Positions 26,901 to 37,083 of a DNA stretch of 64,000 bases are shown one piece after another. A model generated the notes under the pieces. It ran no database searches and was not told the DNA's origin. It saw only the letters and a program-made list of their open reading frames with translations. The stretch's first letter is position 1. Every line of letters starts with the position of its first letter. The DNA comes from Endoryza sp044226045 (lineage in GTDB: Bacteria > Bacteroidota > Bacteroidia > Chitinophagales > Chitinophagaceae), in contig JBGAHR010000002.1 in NCBI GenBank assembly GCA_044226045.1, positions 112,693-176,692 of the forward strand, written 5' to 3'. Position numbers and translations under genes: made by a program.

Positions 26901-27191
26901 ATAGGTATTGTCATCACCGATCGTGAGTTCGGTCTTCTTGATACCTACCCCACTAAACACCAGCACATCGCCGGATTTAGCATTAATAACAAATGTCCCT
27001 TCGGCTGAAGTAGACACACCGGACTTGCTGTCCTTAATCATTACGGAAACACCGGGAATACCGGTTTGATCTTTGGAAGAAATGGCCTTACCAGAAATCA
27101 GTCTTGTAGCCTGTGCTTGTACAAGAAAAGGAATGGCCATCAGAAAAAACAAAGCCACCCATCTTCCAGGGGCGTGTCGAAACGCTGGCAT
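23922..27191 (-). CDS. SusC/RagA TonB-linked outer-membrane transporter
   Basis: 1089 residues. Signal peptide (IPFLVQAQ), carboxypeptidase-regulatory-like domain (residues 28-110), TonB box near EVLVTALGIKKE, plug with the SusC signature (LKGKVAGLVV, then LFVVDGVPI and ASALYGSLARNGAIVINTKKG), then a 22-strand barrel ending in RRFGVNINLTF. It moves ligands across the outer membrane with energy from TonB/ExbBD. It is first in a minus-strand run reaching 17478. SusCD-like pairs induced by phosphate limitation have been described in Flavobacterium; this one is joined to phosphonate enzymes. Confidence 0.96.
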   Translation of the reverse strand: MPAFRHAPGRWVALFFLMAIPFLVQAQATRLISGKAISSKDQTGIPGVSVMIKDSKSGVSTSAEGTFVINAKSGDVLVFSGVGIKKTELTIGDDNTYVISLEQDPRSMSEVLVTALGIKKESKRLTYSIQEVKTAELVKAREPNAINSLKGKVAGLVVNINNELLRQPSINFRGEGNVLFVVDGVPITTDTWNISPDDIESYTFLKGQTASALYGSLARNGAIVINTKKGTKDKRGFSIEFNSSTMFDKGFLAFPIYQDQYGPGSRGKYAFKDGVGGGVNDNDYDVWGPRFDGQLIPQYDGKVDPGNTYVTTFGDGSKFTGNIIPTPWIARGKDNLKKFLNTGILSTNHIAVAASGEKYDLRFGVGHTYQKAIVPNMALNTTNFNLSAGYTFSSKLKVTADINYSRQYSPNFPDVNYGPNSMIYNVVIWAGADWSMDDMRNYWQPGKIGTQQIYAEYQRYNNPWFMVYEWLRPHYKNDVYGYVSLNWKFAKDFEFMYRPGISTYNIFRQEKMPVSAGAYGRDERLGDYREDSRTFFEANNEVQVKYASKFFQNFLTVDGFVGGNVRNARYNGSFASTDYLSVPGLYTLANTLRPGKAASVALENLFISGYYSFDFGLGKYLTLNATGRLDKASSLPKGNNTYFYPSFGASTVLSDYLNLPSQLTFLKLRGSYAQGRSAQIYANIAQPNIGFGTGQGYGQNYYSPINMGIYDLTSIGYNISNSGTYNNELGASYADGLLDSTLKADNKKTIELGADLRFFKNRLGLNVTWFNSKSELLYNRTDIISPASGYSSIIANYGSYRNRGWEISLTGTAISTKNFTWNVGANWSTFDRRWVKHPNPDAWSKDGSPVDLIYGEGFIRTPDGQLVHGSDGLLMRFRDAGQGSARRIFGEADPDWSWGITNSFSYKDFRLSFQFDGVVGGVFHDYVRQKTLQGGRHLETATGLWGEHRPDDVGAGSLVQPGITLTGNIILDPITGEITNYKDLTVAPNTKSTSVQNYASRYAGIQELNIINKTFAKLREVTLTYSLPASVLGKSFIRKAEVSFVGRNLLLFFPKKYKDVDPDQFTQAAGSDLQTPTTRRFGVNINLTF

Positions 27192-27407
27192 AAACAGAAG
27201 TTTTGATTGTTTGTGAGAGAGAATTTGATTTCAGCGCGAAACTATCGAGTGCGTATTAAGCGAGGTTTATCGGAAAATGAATGAATACTTAACGAAATGT
27301 TATGTAAAAATATCCGCACACGTTTGCGTAGTGATTTAAAACAACGGTAACCTGCTGTTCATATTCAGTACACAATTAATAAGCTACTTTGTAAAACCCA
27401 ACTCCGC
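27192..27407. promoter_or_regulatory. Divergent promoter region, susC operon versus lpxH-like operon
   Basis: 216 bases, AT-rich, with no gene. TACTTTG at 27385-27391 resembles a -7 element for the rightward gene. For susC a candidate is the minus-strand word TAGTTTCG near 27238-27246. No clear operator palindrome or Pho-box array could be identified by eye. Confidence 0.4.
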
Positions 27408-28241
27408 ATGGAAAGACGCGCTGTAGATGTAGTCGTTATTTCTGATGTACACCTTGGAACATTCGGCTGTCGTGCCAAGGAACTGGTGGCTTACCTTAAA
27501 AGCATCAATCCAAACATTCTTATTCTGAATGGGGATATCATTGATGGCTGGCAGTTCTCCCGAAGATATTTCCCTGCCACTCATATGGCGGTCATCAAAG
27601 AAATACTGAACCTGATGATGAAAGGAACAAGAGTGTTCTACATCACCGGTAATCACGATGAGCTTCTCCGCCGATACACCGATTTCAACCTGAGCAATTT
27701 TACCCTGACCGATAAACTGGTGCTGGAGATCAACAACAAGATGACCTGGATCTTCCATGGCGATGTATTCGACAACACCACCAAAGGAAGCGCCAAACTA
27801 TTGGCCAAACTGGGAAGCAATGGATACGGAATGCTCATCCTTTTCAATCGCGCGATAAACTCTTTATTGAAGCTCGTTGGCAAAGACCCTGTTTCTATTT
27901 CCAAAAGTATCATGGCCAGTGTAAACAAGGCTGTTACCAAGATCAACGATTTTGAACAGATTGCCGCCGAACTGGCCATCGAAAAAAAATTCGATTATGT
28001 GATCTGCGGACATATTCACCAGCCACAGCAAAGAGTAATAGAAACAGAACAGGGCAAGGTCACTTATCTGAACAGCGGCGACTGGGTAGAACATTTAACA
28101 GCCCTCGAATATCATCACGATACCTGGAAAATCTTTACCTACAACGAAAAGGATTTCGAACATACCGCTATTCAGTTTGAGGCGAATCCGAACGTGATGA
28201 CGGACGAAATCAGTTTCTATATCAATTCACTGGCTATTTAA
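27408..28241 (+). CDS. Metallophosphoesterase, LpxH-like UDP-2,3-diacylglucosamine diphosphatase family
   Basis: 277 residues. The full set of calcineurin-type motifs is present: ISDVHLG, NGDIIDGW, GNHDE, FHGDVFD and GHIHQP. The residues around DxH and HGD follow the LpxH group (COG2908), which hydrolyses UDP-diacylglucosamine to lipid X on the cytoplasmic face of the inner membrane. The protein is about 35 residues longer than E. coli LpxH. The glycosyltransferase gene begins 10 bases downstream, suggesting a shared envelope-glycolipid role. A paralogue with a different substrate is possible. Confidence 0.85.
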   Translation: MERRAVDVVVISDVHLGTFGCRAKELVAYLKSINPNILILNGDIIDGWQFSRRYFPATHMAVIKEILNLMMKGTRVFYITGNHDELLRRYTDFNLSNFTLTDKLVLEINNKMTWIFHGDVFDNTTKGSAKLLAKLGSNGYGMLILFNRAINSLLKLVGKDPVSISKSIMASVNKAVTKINDFEQIAAELAIEKKFDYVICGHIHQPQQRVIETEQGKVTYLNSGDWVEHLTALEYHHDTWKIFTYNEKDFEHTAIQFEANPNVMTDEISFYINSLAI

Positions 28242-28251
28242 ACAATCAGGT

Positions 28252-29286
28252 ATGAAAATATTTTATGCAGTGCAGGCTACCGGAAACGGACACATCAGCC
28301 GCGCAATGGAGCTGCTGCCTTATTTACAGCAATATGGAAAAGTAGATATCTTTCTCAGCGGTGCCAATAGTACCCTTTCACTCGACGGGCCAGTAAAGTA
28401 TCGGAGCAAAGGCTTAAGTCTTTTCTACACCTGCGATGGCGGCCTTGATTATTCAAAAATTGTCAGCAATATCGCACCTCTGCGCATCATGAAAGAGGTA
28501 AGGGACCTGCCGGTAGAAAAATATGACCTGGTGATCAATGATTTTGATTGTATCACTTCCCTGGCCTGTTCCAAAAAGAAGATTCCATCGGTAAACTTCG
28601 GTCACCAGGCAAGCTTTCTATCACCCAATACCCCACGCCCGGAAAAACCCAGCCGGATGGGAGAATGGATCTTAAAAAACTATGCCCGGGCCACCCACCA
28701 TATCGGCCTTCACTTTCAATCCTACGACGACTTTATTTATTCCCCGGTGGTTAAAGAAGAAATTCTGAAAGCAACTCCATCCGATAAAGGATATATTACG
28801 GTTTACCTGCCCTCCTATTGTGATCAGCAATTAAAGAATACTTTCAGCCGGTTCTCCCAACATCGTTTCGAAATCTTTTCTCATCAAAAAAAGGAAATTA
28901 CGTTTGAAGGTAATATTCGCTGGCTTCCGGTAGACAGGCATCAATTCAACCGCAGCCTGATTAACTGTCATGGAATTATTACCTGCGGTGGGTTTGAAAC
29001 GCCTGCGGAAGCCCTGTATCTTCAAAAGAAAATCATCTCCATTCCCATCCAGGGTCAGTACGAACAGCAATGCAATGGCGCGGCATTGGCCAGGCTGGGC
29101 GTTCCCGTTCTCTCCAAAATCACCGACGACTTCGATGATCATTTCAACGGATGGATAGAACAGAAACAATCTCCCCGGGTTACTTACGCCCATACTACAG
29201 AAGATATCATCCAAAAACTAATGCTCCGTTGCAGCAACCTCCGCTTCGAACTAGACTTCACCTATCCTGACCTGATCTTTAACTGA
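28252..29286 (+). CDS. Glycosyltransferase, MurG/GT28-like fold
   Basis: 344 residues. The N-terminus FYAVQATGNGHISRAMELLP has the glycine-rich donor/acceptor loop of GT-B enzymes. The C-terminal half has ITCGGFETPAEALYLQKKI and PIQGQYEQQCNGAALARLG, the nucleotide-sugar site typical of MurG-like proteins. It is cytoplasmic or membrane-associated. It follows the LpxH-like gene by 10 bases. The sugar and acceptor are unknown; lipid glycosylation is a guess from the neighbour. Confidence 0.8.
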   Translation: MKIFYAVQATGNGHISRAMELLPYLQQYGKVDIFLSGANSTLSLDGPVKYRSKGLSLFYTCDGGLDYSKIVSNIAPLRIMKEVRDLPVEKYDLVINDFDCITSLACSKKKIPSVNFGHQASFLSPNTPRPEKPSRMGEWILKNYARATHHIGLHFQSYDDFIYSPVVKEEILKATPSDKGYITVYLPSYCDQQLKNTFSRFSQHRFEIFSHQKKEITFEGNIRWLPVDRHQFNRSLINCHGIITCGGFETPAEALYLQKKIISIPIQGQYEQQCNGAALARLGVPVLSKITDDFDDHFNGWIEQKQSPRVTYAHTTEDIIQKLMLRCSNLRFELDFTYPDLIFN

Positions 29287-29290
29287 TACG

Positions 29291-29331
29291 TATTATTCGT
29301 ATAATTCGTGTAATTCGTGTAATTCGTGTAC
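29291..29331. repeat. 9-nt repeat TAATTCGTG
   Basis: Four to five copies of TAATTCGTG/TAATTCGTA start 4 bases after the glycosyltransferase stop codon. It is the reverse complement of the GCGAATTAK family at 613. Confidence 0.85.
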
Positions 29332-29364
29332 AAAAAAAAGGTCCCCTGGTAGAAACCAGGGGAC
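29332..29364 (-). terminator. Distal terminator, minus strand
   Basis: GTCCCCTGGT at 29341-29350 pairs with ACCAGGGGAC at 29355-29364 with a loop of four. On the minus strand it is followed by a run of eight T. It backs up the hairpin at 29509-29538. Confidence 0.75.
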
Positions 29365-29508
29365 ACTGTCACATGAGAAAAATTCTGATTAGATAACCAA
29401 AACGTATCATTGAATAACCAAAAGAACTACGGGCTGCAAGTTGCAGTTGGAATGTTACTTCAACGTGAAAGACTGTTATGCTACTATTAATAGTTTCGAA
29501 GGGTCCAT
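29365..29508. other. Short spacer between two terminators
   Basis: About 140 bases with no gene, repeat or hairpin that I can see. Confidence 0.4.
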
Positions 29509-29538
29509 AAAAAAACCTCCCCCGTAAAACGGAGGAGG
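29509..29538 (-). terminator. Proximal terminator of the lipoprotein gene
   Basis: CCTCC.CCGT at 29516-29525 pairs with ACGGAGGAGG at 29529-29538. On the minus strand it runs into seven T. It lies about 33 bases after the stop codon at 29571. Confidence 0.8.
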
Positions 29539-29570
29539 CTGTACATCGAAAAAGAGTATGTGCGTAGGGA

Positions 29571-31031
29571 TTACTTACCGTTGAAAGAAGTCCAACCTTT
29601 CCACCAGGTAGCATCTTCACCAGCCGGAGCGATTGCACCACGGAAGGTTACTACTTTAAAGAAAGGATCAGCCACTTTTGGATCAGTGAAAGCTGCGCCA
29701 TTCAGGATTTTCTGGTTACCGCTTGAACCGGCAAACGGAGTAGGATCCGGAGCAGCGTAGTTGAACGGTTGAATCAATTTAGCATCCGCAGAGTTCGTCA
29801 GGATGTCGTTGTTGTAGAAGCTGCTGGTAAACCAGGTCAGCATGCTGGCATCTGATTCGCCGGTTGGAGCGCTTCCACTTACAGAATATTTAATATTGAT
29901 GGTGTTACCTGCCAGTGTAGTATTGCGGATGCGGAGCGTGCTGTCTTTGATGTTCAGATCGGTTGGTGTACCGGTGCTGGCATCGATCAGAATACCCTGT
30001 GGCCAACCCATGATGATGGAGTTGTAAATAGACAGTGCCGAGTTCCTGCGGATCTGTGCACCTGCACGGAACAGTGAGTTACCGGCATTATTTAATGTAG
30101 CGCGGGGACCGATAGCAGTGATGTTGGAGAAAACTGCGCTGGTTTTGGGAGTAGCTGTTGTACCACTGGCGTTGTTATCGCTCTCGAAAGCTTCCGAGGT
30201 AGAAATGTCAGCGATCAGTGAATCACGAATCACGAGACCAAACTGAACTTTTCCGGAGAAACCGTTATCGGTATCGAAATCGTCGTCCTGTGTTTTGTAG
30301 GCAATGAGGTATTTGCAATTAACGGTACCACCAAACCATTCGTAAGCATCATCCTTTGCATAGATCACCTGAACGTGATCGATAGTAGTGCCACTACCAA
30401 CGGCAGCCAATGTAAGGCTGTTGATCTCTTTATCAGGCTGGAAGGCATAGCCGGCATATTCAATTCTTACGTATTTCAGGGTGCCTGAGTTATCGTCGGA
30501 AACCGGCGTGGGGGCCACTGCGTCGCCAGAACCGGCAAGACCATCGCCGTTGGCATTGTCGATACCACCTTCAACCTGGTACAGTCCGTTCACACCATTG
30601 AAGCTGGTGTTGATAGGCGCTTTACCGCAAAGAACGATTCCACCCCAGTCGCCTGAGCTTGGATTCGGAGCAGCCGAAGTGAAGATGATGGGTTCGGTAG
30701 CTGTACCCACCGCATTGATTTTAGAACCACGCGTAATGATCAGAGCAGCCACATCACTTCCACTGAAGGAACCTTTAATCACTGTACCCGCTTCGATATT
30801 CATGGTATGATTGCCTACCATGTATACCAGTCCTTTCAGAATATAAGTATTCTCTTTGCGAAGCGTAGTATCGGCATTGATCCTGCCAGACAAAGTGATC
30901 GTCTGACCGGTGCTTCCACCACCAGGGCCTGGAACGATGATGATTTCTTTTTCACCATCCATTTCAATTTTACGGCAGGCGTTGAAAGCGAGTCCTGCGA
31001 AAGCGACTAAAAACAAAATACTCTTTTTCAT
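29571..31031 (-). CDS. Lipoprotein with right-handed beta-helix-like repeats, partner of the TonB receptor
   Basis: 486 residues. The signal peptide ends in LAFNAC with the lipid-carrying Cys19, followed by an acidic stretch typical of surface-exported lipoproteins. From residue 50 the sequence is rich in short beta repeats (LVYMVGNHTMNIEAGTVIKG, IITRGSKINAVG, PIIFTSAAPNPSSGDWGG, GTLKYVRIEYAGYA), as in parallel beta-helix proteins. It follows the TonB receptor gene by 31 bases, so the two are co-transcribed, like a receptor and its lipoprotein partner. Function unknown; the phosphate genes nearby suggest phosphorus capture. Confidence 0.75.
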   Translation of the reverse strand: MKKSILFLVAFAGLAFNACRKIEMDGEKEIIIVPGPGGGSTGQTITLSGRINADTTLRKENTYILKGLVYMVGNHTMNIEAGTVIKGSFSGSDVAALIITRGSKINAVGTATEPIIFTSAAPNPSSGDWGGIVLCGKAPINTSFNGVNGLYQVEGGIDNANGDGLAGSGDAVAPTPVSDDNSGTLKYVRIEYAGYAFQPDKEINSLTLAAVGSGTTIDHVQVIYAKDDAYEWFGGTVNCKYLIAYKTQDDDFDTDNGFSGKVQFGLVIRDSLIADISTSEAFESDNNASGTTATPKTSAVFSNITAIGPRATLNNAGNSLFRAGAQIRRNSALSIYNSIIMGWPQGILIDASTGTPTDLNIKDSTLRIRNTTLAGNTINIKYSVSGSAPTGESDASMLTWFTSSFYNNDILTNSADAKLIQPFNYAAPDPTPFAGSSGNQKILNGAAFTDPKVADPFFKVVTFRGAIAPAGEDATWWKGWTSFNGK

Positions 31032-31062
31032 CTGTGTTTTTATTTGTGTTTAGAGAGTTTAT

Positions 31063-33847
31063 TTATAATGAATAACTGAACGTGATGCCGAAAGTGGTTC
31101 CAAACTTCCTGGTGAAACGATAAGCGTCTTTCCCTTTCTGGAAGGTTGTTTTGCTGTCGGCATTCTGGTAGAAATATTGTGTCTGGTTCAGGAGATCCTG
31201 TACATTCAGCCTGATCTCAGCTTTGTTCTTCAGGAATTTCTTGGATGCCTGGAAGTCGAGCAATCCGCGGGGTGCCTCGTAAATATCAGGAGAACCCGCA
31301 CCGGATGTTAAATCACCCACCAGATAAATTCTTTCGCCGATCTGGTTGAAGAGAAGCGTAAAGTTCAAACCGGCTTTCTCTACATCATACAACAAGCCGA
31401 GGTTGATCAGGTAGGGAGACTGCCCTTGCAGAGGACGATCGACCTGGAAGCCTTTGTCTTTAATACGGCTGTAGATATAAGCGGCATTGGCCTGGAAAGT
31501 GAAGTTGCCCAATCCCTTGATGAAGTCCAGTTTCTTGCGAAACTCCACCTCAGCGCCATACGAAGTTGCTTTCTCGGGATTCTGGAAACTGAAAGTGCTT
31601 GCACCACCGCTGCCTTCATTGAAGATCTGCTCGATGGGCTTATCGAAATGTTTGTAAAATACACCTGCTGTGAGCACTTCACCCGCACGTGGATACAACT
31701 CGTAACGCAAATCGAAATTGGTTACCTTGGTACGCTCCAGGTTCGGGTTACCCTGTACAGAGGCATTCAATTCGAAATCATAAATATTCAGGAACGACAG
31801 CTCTCTCAGTTCTGGTCTGATCACCGTTTGTGATCCCGAGAGACGAATATTGGTCTTGGCGTTGACTTTATAAGTAGCATTCAGACCGGGCAGGAAATCG
31901 GTTACCTGTGTATGTGTGTGTCTTGGGTCGTATTTCTTTACACTTCCTACCAGCTGATCGTAGTTTTCGATACGAAGTCCCCATACCACGCGAAGTGCGT
32001 CTGTAAGCTGGTTATCCAACTGAAGGAAGCCGCCATTCAGAATGGTATTAGCGAGGTAACGGAACGTGTTTCCTTTGATGGCATCAAATCCAAACTTGTT
32101 ACCGGTGCCATCACCAAAATTGGCAGGATCAAAAACCACATCGGGTGCCAGTTGACGAAGGGCGTCATTGTCTATTGGAAGGTAGTTGGCAAAAAGTTTC
32201 GCGTCATACAGGCGGTCTTTGATCTGCAACATATAACCGCCTTTCAGTGCCTGCCCTCTGCCACCAAACATTTTGAAATTGTAAGTAAGATCACCACCTG
32301 CCGTATAGATATAGTCGCTCAGGTTCTGGTAGATACGGCTACCGCTTTGTTGTGAAAGGGTGTTGGAGATCACCAGTCTGTAAGGGTCATTGGAGCCCTG
32401 CGACTTTGAATACAGGATTCTTCTCTGATCGGGAATATAACCATCGAGGATGTTGAAAGCTCCGTACCATTTCAGCTTAAGCGGCTTTAATATAGTGTGG
32501 TCGCCGGATGCCTGTACAGTAAAGAAGGTATTTTGTTTGAAAGTCAACTCGGGTCCTGAGAGGTCATCATCGCGGTTGTAATCGATACCGCTCCTGCGGG
32601 TAACGTAGTTGGGAGAGTTGACATTCACAATTGATTTGATAGATATCTTGTTGAAGTTGTTCAGCTGAATGCTCAGGCTTCCCAATGCACCTACCTGCAC
32701 ATCCTGGATATACCGATCATCGTTGAAATTGTAGTTGGTACTGAAAACTGTTCCAGACAATGAATTGGAGCGGTTCAACAAACGGAGGTAACGATTGGTC
32801 TTATTATAAGTAACACCCAGCGTACCACCAATAGTCTTCCCAAAAAGTTTTGTATTGAAGCCCCCATTCAATTGGAAAGAAGTATTCAGGGGAGCTGACG
32901 TTTTCTCCGGAGTCCAGGCATTCCTTAATTGCTTTCCGATGGCAGTCTTCTGTGCAGGCGTCAATACGTCGAAGTCTGATTTAGTGGTATAGGAAGAAGG
33001 CAGACCGCGGGTGCCATCATCGATGCCCAGCCAGTCTGTTCTGCCGCCTTTGTCTTTGTAAAAATCCTTTCCAATGGTTTGTGAGTTGAAACCGGTGCCC
33101 ACCTGTACATTCAAAAATCCTTTAGAGGGAATGTCTTTTGTATTCACCTGGATCAATCCGCCCGCCCATTCACCAGGATACTCTGGCACGAATGCTTTAT
33201 TGATAACGATATTATCAATCATGGCTGCAGGGATCAGATCAAAAGAGAATGTTTTACGATCGGGCTCCGTACTGGAGAAAGGATACCATTCAGCATCGCC
33301 TGGTTGTAGCGATCGGCCAACCCTCTTACAATAATGAATCGTCCTTCCTGGATACTGGCACCTGGCGTACGCTTCAGGACTTCACCCGTGTTTTTATCGG
33401 GAGAACGGCGAATGGTTTCAGCAGAAATAACAGAAGCCACCGTATTGGTGTTCTTCTGGAAGGATATCATCGAAGCGGCTGTTTCGCGGCGGGCGTTTGT
33501 TCTGTTGGCCGTAACCGTAACAGCACCCAGGTTTTTACTCGATACAGACAGCACGATATTCAGTTCGGTTACCTTTCCTTCTGCCACTTCAATTTCGTCA
33601 ACCGTCTTTTTTTCGTAGCCAACCGCAGAATTCGAGGGTATATTTTTTTCCAGCCGCGAGCGTAAGCAGGAAGTTACCTTCACCGGAACTGGTAACACCT
33701 CCCGGAGCGCGGAAATTTTAATAGATACGCCGGCAACCGGTTCATTCTTTTTCATTGAGAACCTTACCGGATATCTTGCCTGTTTTGAGAGAACGCAGTA
33801 AACGAACAAATCAACAGGGCCAGGAGTAGGAGGTAATTTTTGCTCAC
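31063..33847 (-). pseudogene. TonB-dependent receptor, frameshifted in this assembly (copy A)
   Basis: Joining the frames gives a receptor of about 928 residues: GTG start at 33847, signal peptide, carboxypeptidase-regulatory-like domain, plug (VLKRTPGASIQEGRFIIVRG) and a barrel ending in FGTTFGITFSYSL. Residues 210-928 are intact (33222 to 31063). The first 209 residues match the copy at 37373-38282 but carry five small indels (-1, -2, -1, +1, +1) and only about three substitutions. The short indels break the frame near 33270, 33640, 33710, 33755 and 33785. If these are sequencing errors, the gene is a functional receptor, co-transcribed with the lipoprotein downstream. Confidence 0.8.
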
Positions 33848-33954
33848 GAGTAACTGTTTATTTGCGGCAAAAGTATCCCCGCACTGTTACCGTCCTGTTA
33901 CTCCAATGTAATGGAATTGTGACCTCAATGTTACCGGAATGTTACCTGCCTGGT

Positions 33955-35253
33955 TTAGAAGCGGTATTGCATGCGGCAGGTGAAGATATTATCGGCCAGA
34001 TCGGTGGTGTAGCCGGTCAGATTGGTCTTTTCATTGTTAACAAAATGATACCAGAGCAACAGCTTCACGTTCTCATTGATATAATAATTATAGCCCACAC
34101 CATAGTTGGTATATTTAATATTAGTGGCATTCACTTTGGTTCGCCTTTCCAATATCTTTTCCCACACTTTCGTGTTAGATCGTACCAATCCAGTTTGAAC
34201 GCAAGCTGGTGATAGGTGTTAACAATGTTCTGAAGAAAATAAATAAATGCGCCGTTGAATGGACGTATATAATAACTGGTAGCGCCCAATAATACACCGG
34301 TGTTTCGCTGGTAGCAGCACTCGAAGTTGATGCCCACCAGTACTCCCCCTGATTTCCGTGAAGCCCCACTGGTGTTTCAGTTTACGCACCTGGGCATCGA
34401 ACCCGTAATATTTCGGGGATTTTAGTGCCCACATTGAGAGGAGTGAATCCACTTCAAAGGTTTCGCCGGATATGCCCTTTCGCTACCTGGTATTCGTATT
34501 TCTTACTTTGCAGAATACCGCCATTCATGGTGAGAACCCCGCTGAAACAAAAAACGCTCTTATTAATAGGTAAGGCTTCCAGCGATTCTTCCGATATAAT
34601 CCTTGTATTGATCAAACTCTCCCGGTCCGTTCAAACCCTGACCATTGAACACACCCAGGTCAATCTTGAAAAATCTAAACCGGGAGGCAGGATTCAGCTT
34701 TCAGAAGCTGACCATCGCTCCACGAAGGTCTCTTTTTCGGTTTTTCATCAATGTCTGAGGCATGCGGCCACGCTCCGGCGATTCCCGATCCGTGAAGCAA
34801 GGTTAACTTCATATCCAAAAGGACGGGCAAACACCCCTGTGGTAAAGGCAAATTGTCTCCATTTATTTTCAAACAAACGAATCCAGGCATCCCGCACATT
34901 TACGCCTCGTTCTGTTGCATCGATCTGAAAAACGAATTGCATAAGAGGGCTGCTGGTATTGATTGGACCTTAGATAATCGAGTCGTATCCTGCTTCGGCG
35001 AAGCACGAACCGATCATTCGAATTCGTTGCAAATCACCCCCTTCAAAAGTGCGTGCACCCCTTTGATTGTGAAACCGGAATTGAGGCTGAATAACCACTG
35101 AAACGCAACCGGTCATATCTGTATAAATATCAAGTATCCCTTTCGCCACAGACTTGCTCGTATCGATCATATCCATGAGAAACTGGCTTTCAGCTACTTG
35201 AACAAGCAGTAAAAACGTAATAAAGAAGTTTCAGGAGTTAACAATTGCTTCGC
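33955..35253 (-). pseudogene. OprP-like porin, degraded copy A
   Basis: It corresponds along its whole length to the intact porin at 38390-39706. The frame is broken at many sites by short indels between 34130 and 35253, and the start codon is lost (CAT has become CGCT near 35249). The last 60 codons (33955-34130) are still clean. Either a decayed duplicate or unpolished sequence. Confidence 0.85.
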
Positions 35254-35378
35254 TGTTAAATTAACATTTCGCGCAAAAGGTAAAAGGAGCCTCGGACGCC
35301 CCGTATTAAATTGTTACCAAATGTTTCCTCTTGCCGGGTTGGTCTATTTCGACTAATCTTTGCGCAAAACTTAGTTCC

Positions 35379-36010
35379 ATGGGATTGAATTCAATCATGA
35401 AGTGCTTTACGCCAAAAGACAGGCTTTATTCTTTTTGAAGAAGTGGCAGACAATCATTTCTGCGATGGGCAAGACCCCTCAAAAGTGGTGACAGAACCCG
35501 ATTTTTGATAAAGAGCCTCCATCATCTCCAAAGTAGAAGACCTGGAACACCAGAATGATGAAATGACTCACCGCATTTTCACCGAACTGGGTCGCAATTT
35601 CATCACATCCTCGATCGCGAAGACATTCACTACTGGCTTCAGCTCCTGGATGATATCTGCGATTATACCGCCACAGCACAAAAGATCAACTTCTATAAAA
35701 TAAACCTACAATGATGGTATCCAGAAAATGGCCAATCTGGATTCGAGCAGGGTTCGTGACCATATCCGTACCGCGGTTGCGAACTGCGTAACATGCGCAA
35801 TATGCGCAGCATTACCGATGCGCTGGTAAAGTGAATAGTATTGAAAACCAGACGGACGATATTTTTGACTGTAGCATCGACCGTTTGTTCGAAACAGAAC
35901 CCGACGCGAAAGAAGTGATCAAAGAAATCTACCAGGTGATGGAAGTGGTGATTGATAAATGCGAAGATGCCGCCAATGTAATTGAGTCCATCATCATCAA
36001 ATACGCATAA
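35379..36010 (+). pseudogene. DUF47/PhoU-like protein, degraded copy A
   Basis: It matches 39831-40478. The ATG and the stop are kept, but at least ten short indels break the frame, for example around 35405, 35490, 35610 and 35700. The net length is 16 bases shorter than the intact copy. Confidence 0.85.
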
Positions 36011-36057
36011 TTAAGGAACAGGAAATAGATTTTCCTTTACTTCCATTTGTATTTATT

Positions 36058-37082
36058 ATGACTTTTTTCTTGTTATCATCATTGTTCCTGGCGCTGGTTT
36101 TGATTACATCAATGGATTTCGCGACGCGCCAACAAATGCCACTATTGTATCTACCAAGGTGCTGGACCTTTTCAGGCGATTGCTATGGGCTGAATCTTCA
36201 GCTTCGCGGCTTTTTTGTATCAAAATACATCGTTGGTGAATTCAAAATCGGTAATACCCATCGCCAAACCGGTGAATGAACACTTCATTACGCTTGAAGT
36301 AATCTTTGCCGGGTTGGTAGCCTCATCGCCTGGAACCTGCTGACCTGGTGGTTTGGTATCCTTCCAGTTCGAGCCACACCTTATTGGGTGGATTCGCTGC
36401 GGCGCAGCCCTTGCCAATGCTGGTCATCTTTCAAGATGGTATCGATGTAATTAATTACGCCTGGGTGATTCCTACTTTCCTGTTCATTTTTCATGCCACT
36501 CATCGGAATGATCATTGCCTTTATCATTACGCTGCTAATCATCAATCTCTTCCGAAAAGCCAATCCTTATCGGGCTGGAGAGCTGGTTCAGAAGATTGCA
36601 GCTGGTATCTTCCGCATTGTTCAGCCTCGGCCATGGTGGTAACGATGCCCAGAAAGTAATGGGGATCATTGGAGCAGCTTATATTTTTTATGAAAACAAA
36701 GAGGCGTAGACCTGACCTTCCTTTCACCCAATTTGTAAATACCTATAGGTGCCCTCGCCAGCTTTACCGCCATTGCCATTGGCACCATGAAAGCGGTGGG
36801 TGAAAGATTGTAAAACAATGGGAACCCGCATTACGAAAGAACACCGCTGGAAGGCGTGAGCGCTGAAACTGCCGGAGCCTCTACCCTATTCCTGACAGGA
36901 GAAGCTGGGTATCCCCGTGAGCACTACACATACCATCAATCGATCATTGGGGTGGGCGCCACCAAACGACTTTCTGCTGTTAGATGGGGAGTTACCATTA
37001 ACCCAATGGCTGGATCCTCACCATTCCCGTAAGCGCCCTGCTCGCGGCACTGGTGTTTTATATCATGAAACCGTTCCTGTAA
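36058..37082 (+). pseudogene. PiT phosphate transporter, degraded copy A
   Basis: It matches 40525-41562, with start and stop codons kept. Many one- to three-base indels fragment the frame, several in homopolymers (a TTTT run is six long here, a TTTTT run four long). Confidence 0.85.
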
Positions 37083-37083
37083 A

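Noticed and set aside
33955..37082. Reading the left copy of porin, DUF47 and PiT as real extra paralogues
   Set aside because: None has an intact frame, and the differences from the right copy are mainly short indels.
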